NCBI GenBank assembly: GCA_900771425.1
Contig: CAAGNV010000084.1
Coordinates: 1-39,057, forward strand
Length of the DNA: 39,057 bases
Direction of reading: 5' to 3'
Source of the DNA: Bacteroidaceae bacterium
GTDB taxonomy: Bacteria; Bacteroidota; Bacteroidia; Bacteroidales; Bacteroidaceae
Every line of letters begins with the position of its first letter. The first letter of the stretch is position 1. The notes under the pieces are model-generated. The model saw only the letters and a program-made list of their open reading frames with translations. It was not told the DNA's origin and searched no databases. The position numbers were made by a program, and so were the translations under genes. This document shows positions 39,047-39,057 of the stretch, piece by piece.

Positions 39047-39057
39047 CAGTCAAAACT

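Overview
The window looks like the chromosome of a Bacteroidales bacterium, most likely Prevotella in the broad sense. The evidence is direct: Bacteroidota-type -7 promoter boxes (TAnnTTTG) lie upstream of many genes. Shine-Dalgarno sites are mostly absent. The gene content includes an Rnf operon led by a RseC-like gene, RprX/RprY-type two-component genes, a divergent EF-G paralog, SusD-free glycan enzymes, a PorT-like type IX secretion protein and a TlpA protein with an N-terminal DUF4369-like region. No species assignment is possible without a database search.

Layout. 1-388: structured inverted repeats and the terminator of the Rnf operon. 389-6247 (minus): rseC-rnfB-rnfC-rnfD-rnfG-rnfE-rnfA, a sodium or proton pumping ferredoxin:NAD oxidoreductase, with ATGA overlaps at three junctions. 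6488-7813: NCS2/AzgA-type purine permease. 8253-12146: a small plant-polysaccharide locus, with a double esterase and a TonB C-terminal-domain protein on minus and a GH43 glycosidase on plus, divergent. 12282-18035 (minus): a very large alpha-2-macroglobulin-like protein. 18198-24388 (plus): rfbB (dTDP-glucose 4,6-dehydratase) followed by the L-rhamnose catabolic genes rhaB, rhaA, an MFS permease and rhaD. 25045-30256: tiny cysteine-ladder lipoprotein, hemW, a choloylglycine-hydrolase-like lipoprotein and an EF-G paralog lacking GTPase residues. 30423-32780: histidine kinase and response regulator. 32882-35327: TlpA-like thiol protein and an unknown secreted protein. 35560-35754 (minus): small two-helix membrane protein. 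36049-37280: rpsF-rpsR-rplI. 37947-38723 (minus): PorT-like protein.

The most unusual content is non-coding. Three intergenic copies (7954-8232, 24443-24725, 37554-37854) of one repeat element share direct terminal repeats (consensus ATATKACAAAAGTCCTATTTT), a conserved internal segment, and a palindrome whose arms enclose two or three exact 22-bp units. Measured between the terminal repeats they are 261, 283 and 283 bp, so the length difference equals one unit. One base pair in the arms covaries between copies. A fourth locus (35328-35439) has an unrelated sequence but the same design: three contiguous 22-bp units flanked by inverted arms. I know of no named family that fits, but could not search. 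Other observations are strong Shine-Dalgarno sites before rnfE, rpsR and rplI in a lineage that rarely uses them, and a set of direct GTGAACT repeats upstream of a secreted protein gene.
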